Part shown: positions 22,535 to 30,254 of the stretch, one piece after another
How positions within the stretch are numbered: the stretch's first letter is position 1
Layout: every line of letters starts with the position of its first letter
From: Oscillospiraceae bacterium
Lineage (GTDB): Bacteria > Bacillota > Clostridia > Oscillospirales > Ruminococcaceae
DNA length: 30,385 nucleotides
NCBI GenBank assembly: GCA_900752435.1
Contig: CAADVD010000017.1
Span: 1 to 30,385 of the forward strand
Reading direction: 5' to 3'
Notes under the pieces: model-generated
Database searches by the model: none
The model's input: only the letters and a program-made list of their open reading frames with translations
What the model was told of the DNA's origin: nothing
Translations under genes and position numbers: made by a program

Positions 22535-25464
22535 TGCATTAATTTCCTTTCTTTGGACCTTGACCGACACCACCAAGCGGTCAGAATCAGCTCTGCGGCC
22601 AGTATGCATGCGCTTAGGAGGAGTCCGGTCCATCGGTGAGCTTGCTTCCATGTGATTTCTGTTGTACCGCGATTGACCAGCAGAAAATGATTGTAGTTGT
22701 ACAGCGGGCTGTCGCTTTGGAAATTGTTCAGCAGGGCAAGTGTGGTGTTGACGTTGTCGGCGGAGGAAGTGACGGACAGCTTGGAGGCGGTTTGTGTGAT
22801 GGAGAGGGGAATGAGTGTGCGTGCCGGAAGTTCTTGCGCAGATACGCCGAGTATCTCCTGCAAGAGGGCTGCGGTGACGGGGTCGCCGCTTTCAACTTGA
22901 TGATGGAGCAGGTTGAAGCCCAAAAAGAGCAGGTTTTCGTTTTTTCCTGTGCCAATGACAGGAAGCGTTTCTCCGTGGTAGGAAGCTTCCGCCCATGTCT
23001 GCGAAAGGCCGTTTAAGTAAACGGTGTTCCAGATTCCATCCGATGCGGTGAACGGTTCCAATTGCATTTGGACACCTTGATAAGTAAGCGGCGGGAATGC
23101 GGATTGGAGCGTGATTGTTTGTGCGGTGACGCCCAAAAAAGAGGCTTGTCCAGTGAGCAGATTGGAGGGAGCGTGTTCCATATCGATGTAAATGCGTGTG
23201 CCTTGCTCGGAGAGTTTGGTCAACAGTGCTTCCGCTTCCTTCTGATTTTGATAGGTGAAACCGGATAGGTAGAGTGCTTGGTAAGTTTTGAGCGTATCAT
23301 AGGAATAATCGGATAACTCGTTGGAAGCGCCCTGCTCAAATGCCGGATAGGCGAGGGTGATTTCACGGGAGGAAGAACCGATGGCAAGCATGGAATAAGA
23401 GGATTGGACGCCGAAACAAGAGGGCGTGTCGCGGTGAAACAGCATTGCTTGGTCAGAAGTTTCCAGCAGCTCGTAGCCGGAACGTTCGGCGGCGGTGCAG
23501 AGTGCATCGCGGTTGATGATGTGTCTGGTCGAAAGCAGTATGGTGTCACATCCGCATTCGATGGCGCGGTCAAAGACATAATCATAGCATTCTTTTTCCA
23601 GCGCCGTTTCAAGAAGAACCAGATTTTCCTTGGTGGCGGCTTGCGAGAGAGCATAACCAAATGCGCAGTTGGTTGACGGTTCTTTTGTGGTGCAGTAGTA
23701 AGCAGGGAATGAGCCGAACTCTCCGCTGTCTAACAGCAGTAAGCGCTGGTTTGTCCATTCCTTGGCGGAATCGAGCAGTTCCGATTCGATGATTTCTTGC
23801 TGTGTGGCTTGTGTGACGGTGCTGTTGGCAGGATGGACAACGTAAATCAGTGACGGGAGTGCATCAAGAAGCAGTGCGATACAGAACAGAATTGATATGG
23901 ATTTTCGTAGGTTGTTCCATTGCAGAATGCCCAGCAAGCAAAACGCCGCCGCAAGGGGAAGAAACAAGGTGATGTCCCATCCGAAATTAAATGGCAATAT
24001 GCCAAAGAGAAAACACAAAACGGAGGTGAGAAATGCCGGGCGTCCATCTCGTCCGCCGAAAAACGCGCCGAGCAGTGCCAGACATACGAGGGAAAAACCA
24101 ATGTAAACGGCAGTTGGATTTTCACCGAATCGGTTGAGTGGATTCAGCGCCTGCCACCATGCGGTGGAAACGGTGGAGGTGTGTTCCGCTGTCAGCCATT
24201 CCCACATCTGTCCTTTGAGCGATGGAAGAATCCAAAGACTGCCCATGCCCAGTGCAAGCAAGGTACTGCATAGAGGAAAGAGTACTTGTCGCAGGCGTTT
24301 GTTGTGTATGCCATGCACAACAAAGAAAAAGAAAAGTGCTGTCCAAGCGGCGCAAGCACTGGCAAAATGGGTAAAACTCAGCAGCAGCATGACGGCAAAG
24401 AGTCCGAACCAGACACGCTTGCGCGGATGCTGACAAACACTTTGTGCAAAAAAGAGAAGCCATGGAAGCAGAATGGCTGCGGCCATGCGCGGAAGTTCGC
24501 CTGCCGCAAAGAAGACACGCAGTGCTTCCGGCAGAAAAAACCACAGGATGCTCCATGCAATGCACAATCCCCAGCGGTTTCGACGAAATCCAAACAACAG
24601 CCAGCCGACGCCGCCTGTTGTCAACGCAAAACCGGTAAACAACAGGTAACCGCCTTTGGCGCTGTCTGCCAACCACGCAAACAGCGCCAATAGATAATAG
24701 GAAAGCGGGGATTGTCCCTGAAGCGGTTGGATGCCATTATACCATAGGGAGGAATAGGAGGGAAAGAAGATTCCTTGTTGGATGCTTTCTGTTAAACAAT
24801 TGGCTTGAAACAAATGACCGTAAATCGCTTCGCCCTGCGGATAAAATCCGCTGTGTGCCAGTGCAAATACCAGTGCATTGGCACACAGCAATAAAAACAA
24901 GATTCCTCCAAAAAAGCAAAGCCATGCGTGCTGGCGATTTTGAATTTTTGTTGGAGCGGGTTCTGTAACAGACGATTTGACGGCCGTTTTGGTTGAACTG
25001 GATGACGTTGGCGGCTCGAGGTGGATTTGTGTGGACAAGGTGCGGTTTGCTTCCAAATAACGGTCGTATTGTACGGTATCTGTAGGCAGGCCGCTTTGTC
25101 CCAGCCACAAATTTTCTGAAACGGAAACGACTTTGGTCGGCGTTTCGTATAAGTCCAGTCGGCACAGCTGGCAGCTATGTTCTGCATACATTGCCTGCAA
25201 TTGTTCAAAGAGACCGTTGGCCAGAGCTTCCAAGGAAACATCCGTGGAGCCATCCGTTTTGGAGAGCCAGCTTAATTCATGCAGGTTGCAGAGATGCAGC
25301 GGTATCAGGAAGTTTTCAAACAACTGTCCAGCATCCAAATCAGTCCGTTCTGGCAAAATTACTTGAATGGAAAGCTCAAAGGTTTGCGTGCAGAGAACAG
25401 GAGAAGAGGATATCATAACGGTGCGGTTGGCGTTGAAGCGATTATGAAAACGGTAATGTTGCAT
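22531..25464 (-). CDS. Large membrane protein with N-terminal PTPS-like domain, first gene of the XrtG operon
   Basis: 977 residues. Residues 1-~130 resemble a PTPS domain (HNRFNANRT, TQTFELSIQVILPE, CNLHELSWLS, the T-x-E-x-LA-like VSLEALANGLFEQL, and RLDLYETP), again without a clear zinc-His set. After a Ser/Thr/Pro linker come about ten membrane helices (from ~175 to ~560), a large probably extracellular domain (~560-935), and a final helix with a basic end (LLSACILAAELILTAWWC, RSRSKERKLMQ). The layout recalls membrane glycosyltransferases of the GT-C type and XrtG-associated membrane proteins. AGGAGGAG precedes the ATG. Overlapping stop/start with xrtG shows translational coupling. Function unknown; lipid-linked sugar transfer or export is a guess. 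Confidence 0.8.
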   Translation of the reverse strand: MQHYRFHNRFNANRTVMISSSPVLCTQTFELSIQVILPERTDLDAGQLFENFLIPLHLCNLHELSWLSKTDGSTDVSLEALANGLFEQLQAMYAEHSCQLCRLDLYETPTKVVSVSENLWLGQSGLPTDTVQYDRYLEANRTLSTQIHLEPPTSSSSTKTAVKSSVTEPAPTKIQNRQHAWLCFFGGILFLLLCANALVFALAHSGFYPQGEAIYGHLFQANCLTESIQQGIFFPSYSSLWYNGIQPLQGQSPLSYYLLALFAWLADSAKGGYLLFTGFALTTGGVGWLLFGFRRNRWGLCIAWSILWFFLPEALRVFFAAGELPRMAAAILLPWLLFFAQSVCQHPRKRVWFGLFAVMLLLSFTHFASACAAWTALFFFFVVHGIHNKRLRQVLFPLCSTLLALGMGSLWILPSLKGQMWEWLTAEHTSTVSTAWWQALNPLNRFGENPTAVYIGFSLVCLALLGAFFGGRDGRPAFLTSVLCFLFGILPFNFGWDITLFLPLAAAFCLLGILQWNNLRKSISILFCIALLLDALPSLIYVVHPANSTVTQATQQEIIESELLDSAKEWTNQRLLLLDSGEFGSFPAYYCTTKEPSTNCAFGYALSQAATKENLVLLETALEKECYDYVFDRAIECGCDTILLSTRHIINRDALCTAAERSGYELLETSDQAMLFHRDTPSCFGVQSSYSMLAIGSSSREITLAYPAFEQGASNELSDYSYDTLKTYQALYLSGFTYQNQKEAEALLTKLSEQGTRIYIDMEHAPSNLLTGQASFLGVTAQTITLQSAFPPLTYQGVQMQLEPFTASDGIWNTVYLNGLSQTWAEASYHGETLPVIGTGKNENLLFLGFNLLHHQVESGDPVTAALLQEILGVSAQELPARTLIPLSITQTASKLSVTSSADNVNTTLALLNNFQSDSPLYNYNHFLLVNRGTTEITWKQAHRWTGLLLSACILAAELILTAWWCRSRSKERKLMQ

Positions 25465-25499
25465 CGTGTCTCCTCCTATTTCTATATATTCTGTGTAAA

Positions 25500-25529
25500 A
25501 TTATACAATATAAAGGACTGTCTTGTCAA
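25500..25529 (-). promoter_or_regulatory. Promoter of the XrtG operon
   Basis: On the minus strand, TTGACA (25529-25524), an 18-base spacer and TATAAT (25505-25500), both perfect hexamers, about 36 bases before the first start codon. Confidence 0.88.
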
Positions 25530-25646
25530 TCTTTATTCCAATTATTTCAACAAATAAAGAACAAATAAAAATTTTTATGCGAATCGGATTAGAAGGGGAT
25601 GTGGCTGGGCATGCTAGAAGTATCAACGAAAAGGAGGTTTTAGAGA

Positions 25647-25817
25647 ATGAATATGAAACATGCCAATCCAAGCATCAAATGTACGGTACAGCAGTGTGAA
25701 CACAACTGTGTTTCTGAAAATTACTGCTCGCTGGACAGCATCACCGTTGGTACGCACGAACTGAATCCAACGATGGATCAGTGTACAGACTGCAAATCGT
25801 TTGTGCTGAAAAAATAG
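25647..25817 (+). CDS. DUF1540 family cysteine-rich small protein
   Basis: 56 residues with the DUF1540 cysteine pattern: C-x-V-x-x-C at 12-17, then Cys21 and Cys27, and the closing C-x-x-C at 46-49 (TDCKSF region). The spacing suggests a small metal-binding or disulfide fold; family function is unknown, and many clostridia carry several copies. AAGGAGG lies nine bases before the ATG at 25647. It is divergent from the XrtG operon, and its own promoter was not clearly seen in the AT-rich upstream stretch. A strong terminator follows. Confidence 0.9.
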   Translation: MNMKHANPSIKCTVQQCEHNCVSENYCSLDSITVGTHELNPTMDQCTDCKSFVLKK

Positions 25818-25854
25818 GAAATACGTTCCTATGAAAATTGAAGCTGACCTTTCA

Positions 25855-25888
25855 AAATTTCCCGCTGAAAAAGGCGGGAAATTTTTTT
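25855..25888 (+). terminator. Terminator of the DUF1540 gene
   Basis: AAATTTCCCGC (25855-25865) pairs perfectly with GCGGGAAATTT (25874-25884), followed by a T-run to 25888. Confidence 0.92.
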
Positions 25889-25899
25889 GCAAAAAGGGG

Positions 25900-25928
25900 T
25901 TGACATTTAATTGGGAATCCTGTATAAT
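25900..25928 (+). promoter_or_regulatory. Promoter of the tRNA-Leu gene
   Basis: TTGACA (25900-25905), exactly 17 bases, TATAAT (25923-25928): a perfect consensus promoter ~46 bases before the mature tRNA, as expected for a stable RNA gene. Confidence 0.92.
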
Positions 25929-25974
25929 ACATAAAGTCGTCAGGTGATAACACACTGTAAACGATATTTGGTGT

Positions 25975-26061
25975 GCCGGTGTGATGGAATTGGCAGACGT
26001 AGTGGACTCAAAATCCACCGGTAGCGATACCGTGCCGGTTCGAGTCCGGCCACCGGCACCA
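25975..26061 (+). tRNA. tRNA-Leu, anticodon CAA
   Basis: An 87-base class II tRNA. The acceptor stem GCCGGTG (25975-25981) pairs with CACCGGC (26051-26057), then the A discriminator and an encoded CCA. The anticodon stem GTGGA/TCCAC holds the loop CTCAAAA, giving anticodon CAA (reads UUG). A long variable arm and GGTTCGAGTCC T-arm follow, both typical of tRNA-Leu. It has its own promoter and terminator. Confidence 0.97.
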
Positions 26062-26065
26062 GATA

Positions 26066-26117
26066 AAGAACCGTAATTTTGATACAATGTATATCAAAGT
26101 TACGGTTCTTGTTTTTT
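26066..26117 (+). terminator. Terminator of the tRNA-Leu gene
   Basis: AAGAACCGTAA (26066-26076) pairs with TTACGGTTCTT (26100-26110), continued by TTTGATA/TATCAAA inside, then GTTTTTT. One of the longest stems in the window. Confidence 0.94.
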
Positions 26118-26165
26118 CAAGCAATGATAAGGCGGTGAACTTACACAATGAGATTTGTTCGAGAT

Positions 26166-26245
26166 AACTGCTCGGTGCAGTTGTAAATCTGGCAACAGAT
26201 TGTATCGAGCTAAAACAGAATGTTGTCAGTTAACTGCACCTTTTT
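26166..26245 (+). promoter_or_regulatory. Structured leader before the methyltransferase gene, attenuator-like
   Basis: GGTGCAGTT (26174-26182) can pair with AACTGCACC (26232-26240) just before TTTTT, with a second helix CTGGCAACA/TGTTGTCAG (26189-26197, 26221-26229) inside. Alternatives exclude this: AACTG (26166-26170) with CAGTT (26178-26182), GCTCG (26170-26174) with CGAGC (26206-26210), and the hairpin AATCTG-GCAA-CAGATT (26186-26201), which has a GNRA loop. Two competing AACTG copies look like a terminator/antiterminator pair. No known riboswitch class was recognised, and no clear promoter was assigned in 26118-26165. Confidence 0.4.
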
Positions 26246-26281
26246 CTATGACATCAAAAAACAGATAAAGGAGTAGTTACG

Positions 26282-27046
26282 ATGAACAGAAATGAATTGA
26301 CCCACTTTTGGAAAGCAGAAGAAGGCGCCGCGCAGATACATGGATGGGATTTTTCTCATATTGAAGGCAGATATACCGAAGAAACGGATTTGCCTTGGGA
26401 TTATCGGGAAACCATCTTGCGGTATCTGAAACCGGATATGAAAATTTTGGATGTGGATACCGGCGGGGGAGAATTTTTGCTGTCGCTGAACCATCGTTAT
26501 ACCAACACCAGCGCTACCGAAGCATATCCGCCCAACGTGGAATTGTGCAGGCAAACCTTGTGTCCTTTGGGAATTGATTTTCGGGAAGCAAATGGTGGAG
26601 GGCATCTTCCGTTTGGCGATTCGGAATTTGATATGGTGATCAATCGGCATGGTGCTTTCCATGCGCAGGAAATTGCTCGAATTCTGAAGGGCGGCGGGCT
26701 CTTCATCACCGAACAGATTGGCGCTGAGAATGATCGGGAGCTGGTGAATTTGCTGCTTCCTAAGAACACAGCATTGCCGTTCCCAGAACAGTATTTGAGA
26801 ATTGCAGCCCGTAAATTCAGGGAAGCCGGTTTTGAGATCATGGAGGAGCAGGAATGTTTCCGTCCAATCAAATTCTTCGATATCGGTGCGCTTGTTTGGT
26901 TTGCCCATATTATTGAATGGGAATTTCCTGGATTCTCAGTCGATGCTTGCTTGGATCGTTTGTGGTACGCCCAGCAGATGTTAGAAGCAGATGGGTGTGT
27001 GCAGGGAAAAATTCACCGATTCTTGCTGGTAGCACAAAGAAAATAA
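26282..27046 (+). CDS. Class I SAM-dependent methyltransferase
   Basis: 254 residues with a Rossmann methyltransferase core: motif I reads KILDVDTGGGEFLL, with Asp in place of the first usual Gly. The later motif LPFGDSEFDMVINRHGAFHAQEIARILKGGGLFI covers motifs II-IV of methyltransferase family 11. An N-terminal stretch (LTHFWKAEEGAAQIHGWDFSHIEGR) and a C-terminal helical part (WFAHIIEWEFPGFSVDACLDRLW) are typical of a subgroup of small Firmicutes methyltransferases whose substrate is unknown. AAAGGAG lies 8 bases before the ATG. It is a single gene between tRNA-Leu and the small-peptide locus, behind a structured leader. Confidence 0.88.
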   Translation: MNRNELTHFWKAEEGAAQIHGWDFSHIEGRYTEETDLPWDYRETILRYLKPDMKILDVDTGGGEFLLSLNHRYTNTSATEAYPPNVELCRQTLCPLGIDFREANGGGHLPFGDSEFDMVINRHGAFHAQEIARILKGGGLFITEQIGAENDRELVNLLLPKNTALPFPEQYLRIAARKFREAGFEIMEEQECFRPIKFFDIGALVWFAHIIEWEFPGFSVDACLDRLWYAQQMLEADGCVQGKIHRFLLVAQRK

Positions 27047-27087
27047 CACTGCATGAAAGTGTTTGTTATAGTATTTACGAAAAGATG

Positions 27088-27124
27088 GGAAGTAACGGTT
27101 AATGCGTTGCTTCCTTAATATTTT
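27088..27124 (+). terminator. Terminator of the methyltransferase gene
   Basis: GGAAGTAACG (27088-27097) pairs with CGTTGCTTCC (27105-27114, one G-U) and is followed by TTAATATTTT. Confidence 0.7.
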
Positions 27125-27165
27125 ACCACCTTATTTACATATGCATATGTAAATAAGGTGGTAAA
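27122..27165. repeat. Perfect 44-bp palindrome covering the ribosome binding site of a small peptide
   Basis: Bases 27122-27143 and 27144-27165 are exact reverse complements with no spacer, centred on ATGCAT. The right arm carries AAGGTGG (27155-27161), the ribosome binding site of the peptide gene at 27170, and the left arm carries its complement CCACCTT. In RNA the site would be locked in a hairpin; in DNA the repeat could form a cruciform. Confidence 0.92.
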
Positions 27166-27169
27166 GACG

Positions 27170-27280
27170 ATGGGCAAGAAAAGCGGTAACAAGAAAACAT
27201 CCCTCGAAAAGATTGTACTTGTTACCGCGATTGCGAACTTGATTAGCTCGATAGTCAATTTAATCGACAAAATCAAGTAA
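27170..27280 (+). CDS. 36-residue hydrophobic peptide, possible type I toxin-like peptide
   Basis: The basic, Ser/Asn-rich N-terminus MGKKSGNKKTSLEK is followed by a hydrophobic or amphipathic helix (IVLVTAIANLISSIVNLID) and a KIK end. Not a family I can name; short peptides of this shape are common in Firmicutes as hypotheticals. The ATG at 27170 has AAGGTGG 8 bases ahead, wholly inside the 44-bp palindrome, so translation should be strongly limited. A consensus promoter at 27348-27320 points the other way and would produce an RNA antisense to the whole gene. Hidden ribosome binding site, small hydrophobic peptide and antisense promoter together resemble type I toxin-antitoxin loci; toxicity is not shown. 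No clear sense promoter was found. Confidence 0.6.
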   Translation: MGKKSGNKKTSLEKIVLVTAIANLISSIVNLIDKIK

Positions 27281-27286
27281 TCAAAA

Positions 27287-27320
27287 TTTAGGCGAGGGGG
27301 AACAATCCCCCTTACCTAAA
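27287..27320. other. GC-rich hairpin after the peptide gene
   Basis: TTTAGG (27287-27292) pairs with CCTAAA (27315-27320) and AGGGGGA (27295-27301) with TCCCCCT (27306-27312), closing on the loop ACAA. It could end the sense transcript, though no T-run follows. It would also lie at the very 5' end of the antisense transcript, where such hairpins often protect small RNAs. Confidence 0.6.
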
Positions 27321-27348
27321 GTATAATTAAAAATTGCCCAGTTGTCAA
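27320..27348 (-). promoter_or_regulatory. Consensus promoter antisense to the 36-residue peptide gene
   Basis: On the minus strand TTGACA (27348-27343), exactly 17 bases, then TATACT (27325-27320). Transcription would start near 27313 and run through the peptide gene toward the palindrome. There is no leftward protein gene for it to serve before the rightward methyltransferase. Confidence 0.7.
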
Positions 27349-27434
27349 TATCAACGCGTATTTTATCTATCATTTTACTTTTAGTTGTGATTGCACTAAA
27401 CGTTTGGGTATTGTGGACGATTAAACGTAAATAA
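27342..27434 (+). CDS. Possible 30-residue single-pass membrane peptide (TTG start)
   Basis: Reads MSISTRILSIILLLVVIAL and then NVWVLWTIKRK: a basic-ended hydrophobic helix, a shape seen in small membrane toxins and pump regulators. Against it: no ribosome binding site, a TTG start that lies over the -35 of the antisense promoter, and no ATG in frame. It may be a remnant or chance. Confidence 0.25.
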   Translation: MSISTRILSIILLLVVIALNVWVLWTIKRK

Positions 27435-27555
27435 TTCATTACACCAACAGCCGCCATTTAAAATGTGACCCGAACAAATCCAACATATTCCAAGCACCAC
27501 ATTATTTATGATACACTAAATAAATATATTATATGAAGAATTTTGTGCAAAGGAA
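27435..27555. other. AT-rich spacer before the mutS promoter, nothing recognised
   Basis: No open frame with a ribosome binding site, no strong dyad and no tRNA-like fold seen. It is notably richer in A and T than the flanking genes. Confidence 0.5.
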
Positions 27556-27584
27556 TTGAAAATCGTCGGTGAAAATGTTACAAT
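27556..27584 (+). promoter_or_regulatory. Promoter of mutS
   Basis: TTGAAA (27556-27561), 17 bases, TACAAT (27579-27584) with an extended TG at 27576-27577. A small hairpin, AAAACTA/TAGTTTT (27586-27592, 27597-27603), lies in the leader before AGGAGG. Confidence 0.8.
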
Positions 27585-27631
27585 AAAAACTAAATGTAGT
27601 TTTATTTCGGCAGTTAGGAGGCTTTCTCTTT

Positions 27632-30226
27632 ATGTCCAAACTTTCCCCTATGATGCAGCAATATTTAAATATCAAAGCCATGCATAAGGATCATGTGTTG
27701 TTCTTTCGTCTGGGCGATTTTTACGAGATGTTCTTTGATGACGCCATCCGGATTTCCAAGGAACTGGAGCTGACGCTGACCGGACGGGACTGCGGACTGC
27801 CGGAGCGTGCGCCGATGTGCGGCATTCCTTATCATTCCAGTGCGACCTACATCAAGCGTTTGATTGACAAGGGTTATAAGGTAGCCATCTGCGAGCAGAC
27901 GGAAGATCCGGCGCTTGCCAAAGGACTGGTCAACCGTGAAGTGATTCGGCTGATTACGCCGGGTACGCTCATTGAAGGCGATATGCTGGAGGATGCCAAG
28001 AACAATTACATTGCGAGTTTCTATTTAAAGAAGGACGCTTATACTGCCTGCTTTGCGGATATTTCGACGGGGGAAGTGTCGCTCACGATGGCACACAGCG
28101 GTCATTTGGCAATGGATGTGGTCGGCGAATTGTCGAAATTTGTTCCGGCGGAAATCCTGTATAATGAGCCTTTTTTTGAAATTGCCGAGGTGCGGGAGTT
28201 TGTACAGACGAAGCTTCACTGCGTGGCCAGCTCGTTCGCGGAAGAAGACATCGATTTGACGGGTGCGGAGCAGGTGATTCTGGAGCATTTTCAAGTGCAG
28301 ACGGTGGAGGAGCTTGGGCTTCCTCAAGAAGAAACGGCGATCCGTGCGCTGGGTGGTTTGATTGCTTATCTCAATCAGACGCAGCATGACGGCGCCAAGC
28401 GCCTTGCGCAGGTTCATGTGTATCAGGAAAATGAATACATGAACATCGACATCACCGCGCGCCGCAATCTGGAAATCACCGAGACCATACGCAGCAAGGA
28501 AAAGCGCGGTACGCTTCTTTGGGTGCTGGACAAGACCAAAACAGCGATGGGCAAGCGCTTTATGCGCAAGGCACTCGAACAGCCTTTGATGAATCTGGGA
28601 GAAATTACCCGACGGCAGAACGCTGTGCAGGAGCTGATGGACGACGCGGTGCGCTTGGCGGACTTGCAGGAGCAGTTGTCGGGCGTATACGATTTGGAGC
28701 GGCTGATGACGCGCGTGCTTTACAATTCCGCTTCGCCGCGTGATTTGCGTGCGCTGGCCGCAACCGCACAGCGTCTGCCGGCCCTCAAGGAGCAGACGGC
28801 CGCGATGCAGACGGAAGCACTGCGCGCGGTACACGGTGATTTGGACGTGTTGGAGGACGTGTCCAATCTGGTGGAAAACGCCATTGTAGAGGAACCGCCG
28901 CTTCTGCTGAAGGACGGCGGTTACATCAAAGCAGGTTTTAACAACACGCTTGACGAACTGCGCGGCCTGTGTACCAATGCTAAGGACATCATTGAACAAA
29001 TGGAAGCGTCCGAACGCGAAAAAACCGGCATCAAGGGCTTGAAAATCAAATACAACCGCGTGTTTGGCTATTACATTGAGGTTACGAAGTCCTATTTGGA
29101 TTTGGTGCCGGAAACCTATATCCGCAAACAAACGCTGACCAACTGCGAGCGCTACATTACGGAAGAATTGAAGGATTTGGAAACCAAGGTTCTGACGGCA
29201 AGCGAAAGGATTTTGGCGCTTGAAAGTGAAATTTTCGGGGAGGTGCGGAAGTACGTTGCATCTCGTTTGGAAGTGATTCAGCGCACGGCCAATGCGGTGG
29301 CGAAGCTGGATTTTCTCTGTTCATTGGCTGTTGTGGCGGCGCAGAATCAGTATGTTTGTCCGCAGATTGTGCTGGATGGGCGGTTTGATGTCAAAAACGG
29401 CCGCCATCCCGTGGTGGAGCAGATGCTGGACGGTGCGCCGTTTGTGCCGAATGATACTTATTTGGACTTGAAGCAGGATCAACTTTTGGTGATTACCGGT
29501 CCGAATATGGCTGGAAAATCGACCTATATGCGGCAGGTGGCCATTCTCACCATTATGGCGCAGATTGGCAGCTTTGTGCCGGCGCAGAGCGCGACCATCA
29601 GCATTGTGGACAAGATTTTTACGCGCGTCGGCGCGTCGGACGACCTTTCGGCCGGACAGTCCACATTCATGGTGGAGATGAGCGAGGTGGCGCACATTTT
29701 GAAGTATGCCACGCCGCGCAGTTTGGTGATTCTCGATGAAATTGGGCGCGGTACTTCCACGTTTGACGGGATGAGCATTGCCAAGGCCGTGGTGGAATAC
29801 ATCGTAAAGACCAAATCTGTGCGCTGTAAGACGCTGTTTGCTACGCATTATCATGAATTGACTTCGCTGGAACAGGAATTGTCCGGCGTGAAGAATTACA
29901 ACATTGCGGTGAAAAAACGCGGAGATGACATTACGTTTTTGCGCAAAATCGTGCCGGGCGGTGCGGATGACAGCTTTGGGATTGAGGTGGCGAAGCTGGC
30001 CGGTGTACCGGATAAGGTGATTCGCCGTGCCAAAGAGGTGCTGTATGAACTGGAGCATCAGGCTGGCAGTGAGAAGTCGAAGCCGGTCACCAAAACGGTC
30101 AGCGACCAAGCAAGCTTTGCCACCTACATCAGTCAGGTGGAGGAACGGCTCAAGCAGACGGAGGTGGACGCGCTCACGCCGATTGAGGCGCTCAATCTGC
30201 TCTATGAACTCAAAAAGATGCTGTAA
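27632..30226 (+). CDS. mutS: DNA mismatch repair protein MutS
   Basis: Recognises mismatches and small loops and recruits MutL. The 864-residue product is full length. It shows the mismatch-wedge motif Phe30-Tyr-Glu32 (GDFYEMF), the connector and lever domains, a clamp region (around KIKYNRVFGYYIEVTKS), the Walker A TGPNMAGKST (about 621-630), Walker B LDEIGRGTSTFDG, the signature SAGQSTFMVEM and the dimerisation ATHYHEL. The C-terminal extension ends in ALTPIEALNLLYELKKML, the usual beta-clamp and tetramer end. AGGAGG lies about 10 bases before the ATG. mutL follows 28 bases later, so the two form an operon. Confidence 0.98.
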   Translation: MSKLSPMMQQYLNIKAMHKDHVLFFRLGDFYEMFFDDAIRISKELELTLTGRDCGLPERAPMCGIPYHSSATYIKRLIDKGYKVAICEQTEDPALAKGLVNREVIRLITPGTLIEGDMLEDAKNNYIASFYLKKDAYTACFADISTGEVSLTMAHSGHLAMDVVGELSKFVPAEILYNEPFFEIAEVREFVQTKLHCVASSFAEEDIDLTGAEQVILEHFQVQTVEELGLPQEETAIRALGGLIAYLNQTQHDGAKRLAQVHVYQENEYMNIDITARRNLEITETIRSKEKRGTLLWVLDKTKTAMGKRFMRKALEQPLMNLGEITRRQNAVQELMDDAVRLADLQEQLSGVYDLERLMTRVLYNSASPRDLRALAATAQRLPALKEQTAAMQTEALRAVHGDLDVLEDVSNLVENAIVEEPPLLLKDGGYIKAGFNNTLDELRGLCTNAKDIIEQMEASEREKTGIKGLKIKYNRVFGYYIEVTKSYLDLVPETYIRKQTLTNCERYITEELKDLETKVLTASERILALESEIFGEVRKYVASRLEVIQRTANAVAKLDFLCSLAVVAAQNQYVCPQIVLDGRFDVKNGRHPVVEQMLDGAPFVPNDTYLDLKQDQLLVITGPNMAGKSTYMRQVAILTIMAQIGSFVPAQSATISIVDKIFTRVGASDDLSAGQSTFMVEMSEVAHILKYATPRSLVILDEIGRGTSTFDGMSIAKAVVEYIVKTKSVRCKTLFATHYHELTSLEQELSGVKNYNIAVKKRGDDITFLRKIVPGGADDSFGIEVAKLAGVPDKVIRRAKEVLYELEHQAGSEKSKPVTKTVSDQASFATYISQVEERLKQTEVDALTPIEALNLLYELKKML

Positions 30227-30254
30227 TGCGCTGTGATACAAGGAGGTGCACCAA

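Noticed and set aside
25573..25695. 41-codon ATG frame overlapping the DUF1540 start
   Set aside because: No ribosome binding site, out of frame with the DUF1540 gene, and no recognisable composition or motif.
25975..27631. tRNA-Leu as an integration site, with the methyltransferase and peptide locus as an inserted island
   Set aside because: No repeat of the tRNA 3' end was found before mutS and there is no integrase gene. The accessory look alone is not enough.
28025..29131. 368-codon open frame opposite mutS
   Set aside because: Shadow of the mutS coding strand: no ribosome binding site, low-complexity His/Arg-rich product, and mutS motifs are intact beneath it. The same holds for the long frame at 29321-30382.
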